Assembly (NCBI RefSeq): GCF_900046475.1
Contig: NZ_FCOU01000013.1
Location: 16,465 to 80,464, forward strand
Origin: Collinsella ihumii
Lineage (GTDB): Bacteria > Actinomycetota > Coriobacteriia > Coriobacteriales > Coriobacteriaceae
Direction: 5' to 3'
Length of the DNA stretch: 64,000 nt
The position numbers and the translations under genes are program-made. Below the pieces are notes generated by a model that saw only the letters and a list, made by a program, of their open reading frames with translations, ran no database searches and had not been told where the DNA came from. Below, in pieces: positions 63,448 to 64,000 of the stretch. Position 1 is the stretch's first letter. Each line of letters starts with the position of its first letter.

Positions 63448-64000
63448 CGCGGAGGTCCTTCCAATCGGTAGCGATACCGGTGGACTCTATTGTGCCCGAA
63501 TTGCCGCGGTCGATGCGGGTCAACCCTGCGGCCACGTCGGGAGGTCTGCGACCGCGGCGTCCAGGCGGGCGGGAGCAGCGCTCGTCGCAGAGGCAATCGG
63601 CCGGTGACTTCCCTGGTGCTTGGCGAAATCCGGTTGATTCCCAACCCCAATGCAACACCCTCCTCACGGTCCGCATATCCCGAGGTCATCGCAACGCCCC
63701 CGACCCCCGCGGGTCGGCATCCCCCCAGCTCGGAGCGCCCGGACGGGGCCCGCGCGGGCGTTGCGCTGGGTCCTGGAGGCATGCGGGGGCGCCCCGCCGG
63801 CCGGCCCTCCCGGACTCAGCGCAACGGGTCCCCGCGGGGCCTATGGGGCCTTCCGGCGCCTACCCGGCCAGCGGTGTGTTTGGTCAAGTCCGTCTTTCTG
63901 AAATGATCACGGAAAACTTTCGGGTTTGGGCACGCAACTTTTTCGGGTTCGGTCACGGGCGCGCCGCTAGCTTCCCGACTTGCCCAGCATGAGCGATGGC
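63448..64000. other. Non-coding end of window with alternative hairpins
   Basis: No credible gene. GGGCGTTGCG at 63756-63765 can pair with CGCAACGCCC at 63690-63699, and the overlapping GTTGCGCTGGGTCC (63760-63773) can pair with GGACTCAGCGCAAC (63812-63825). The two pairings exclude each other. Two degenerate direct repeats (AACTTTCGGGTTTGGGCAC, AACTTTTTCGGGTTCGGTCAC) lie near 63916-63957. Confidence 0.45.

Noticed and set aside
63480..63700. Cobalamin riboswitch on the minus strand
   Set aside because: GGGAA and CACC pieces are present, but the B12 box and required order are missing.

Overview
ORGANISM. The window is high-GC, densely coded actinobacterial DNA. It looks most like the Coriobacteriia, probably Collinsella or a close relative. 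The pointers are ATP-type PEP carboxykinase next to L-lactate permease, aldo/keto reductases with 4Fe-4S tails, a membrane protein carrying LuxR helix-turn-helix domains, a Rho factor with a long disordered N-terminus, a CarD-like regulator, and many small inverted-repeat elements between genes. The genus is inferred from content; no database search was possible. LAYOUT. 1-9.5 kb: metallophosphatase, polysaccharide-export-type membrane protein (minus), L-lactate permease, pckA, MarR regulator, Fur/PerR-type regulator, rnhA, acylphosphatase and two small proteins. 9.5-17.7 kb: two ferredoxin-tailed aldo/keto reductases enclosing a large membrane-anchored protein, a UPF0145 gene broken by a stop codon, a BadF-type sugar kinase and an acidic coiled-coil membrane protein. 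17.8-19.8 kb: small secreted protein, OmpR-type response regulator and a sensor kinase without an ATPase domain. 20.0-29.6 kb: a defence island with a PLD-like/SNF2-type helicase, DUF4391, a type III methyltransferase (Mod), a divergent DUF4160 gene pair and a type III restriction subunit (Res). 29.7-38.0 kb: tgt, a DUF2252 protein, an ATP-grasp protein, a rubredoxin-glutamate synthase fusion, a LOG-family protein and an acetyltransferase-radical SAM fusion. 38.1-39.0 kb: a candidate 6S RNA, tRNA-Ala and a repeated tRNA-tail module. 39.0-49.2 kb: small tail-anchored protein, pncB, proB, proline iminopeptidase (minus), proA, then a secreted protein and a large membrane LuxR protein bracketed by two copies of the proA 3' end. 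49.4-58.8 kb: PfkB kinase interrupted by sequencing-adapter DNA, HD hydrolase, CarD-like regulator, argS, fructose-6-phosphate aldolase/transaldolase, rho and a short-chain dehydrogenase. 59-64 kb: membrane/Pro-rich protein, VanZ-like protein, tRNA-His and two tRNA-Lys genes, a second tRNA-tail module and an FAD-dependent reductase. HOW IT WORKS TOGETHER. Lactate uptake, PEP carboxykinase and the redox enzymes fit an anaerobic fermenter. proB and proA supply proline from glutamate, and proline iminopeptidase releases it from peptides. The defence island is a transcribed unit with overlapping genes; its Mod and Res catalytic motifs look intact. MOST UNUSUAL. (1) Behind tRNA-Ala and behind the second tRNA-Lys there is the same iterated unit of 183-187 bp: a copy of the tRNA 3' end, a terminator, an antisense T-arm and a set of hairpins. 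The stems differ between loci but the linkers are conserved, which recalls the E. coli tyrT/rtT repeats. (2) The type III system has an extra helicase, DUF4391, a nested antisense gene pair and a G9 tract in a leader reading frame. (3) A 3.9-kb two-gene segment at proA is flanked by a perfect 30-bp direct repeat. (4) Positions 50266-50611 are Illumina/Nextera adapter sequence, an assembly artefact that breaks a kinase gene.
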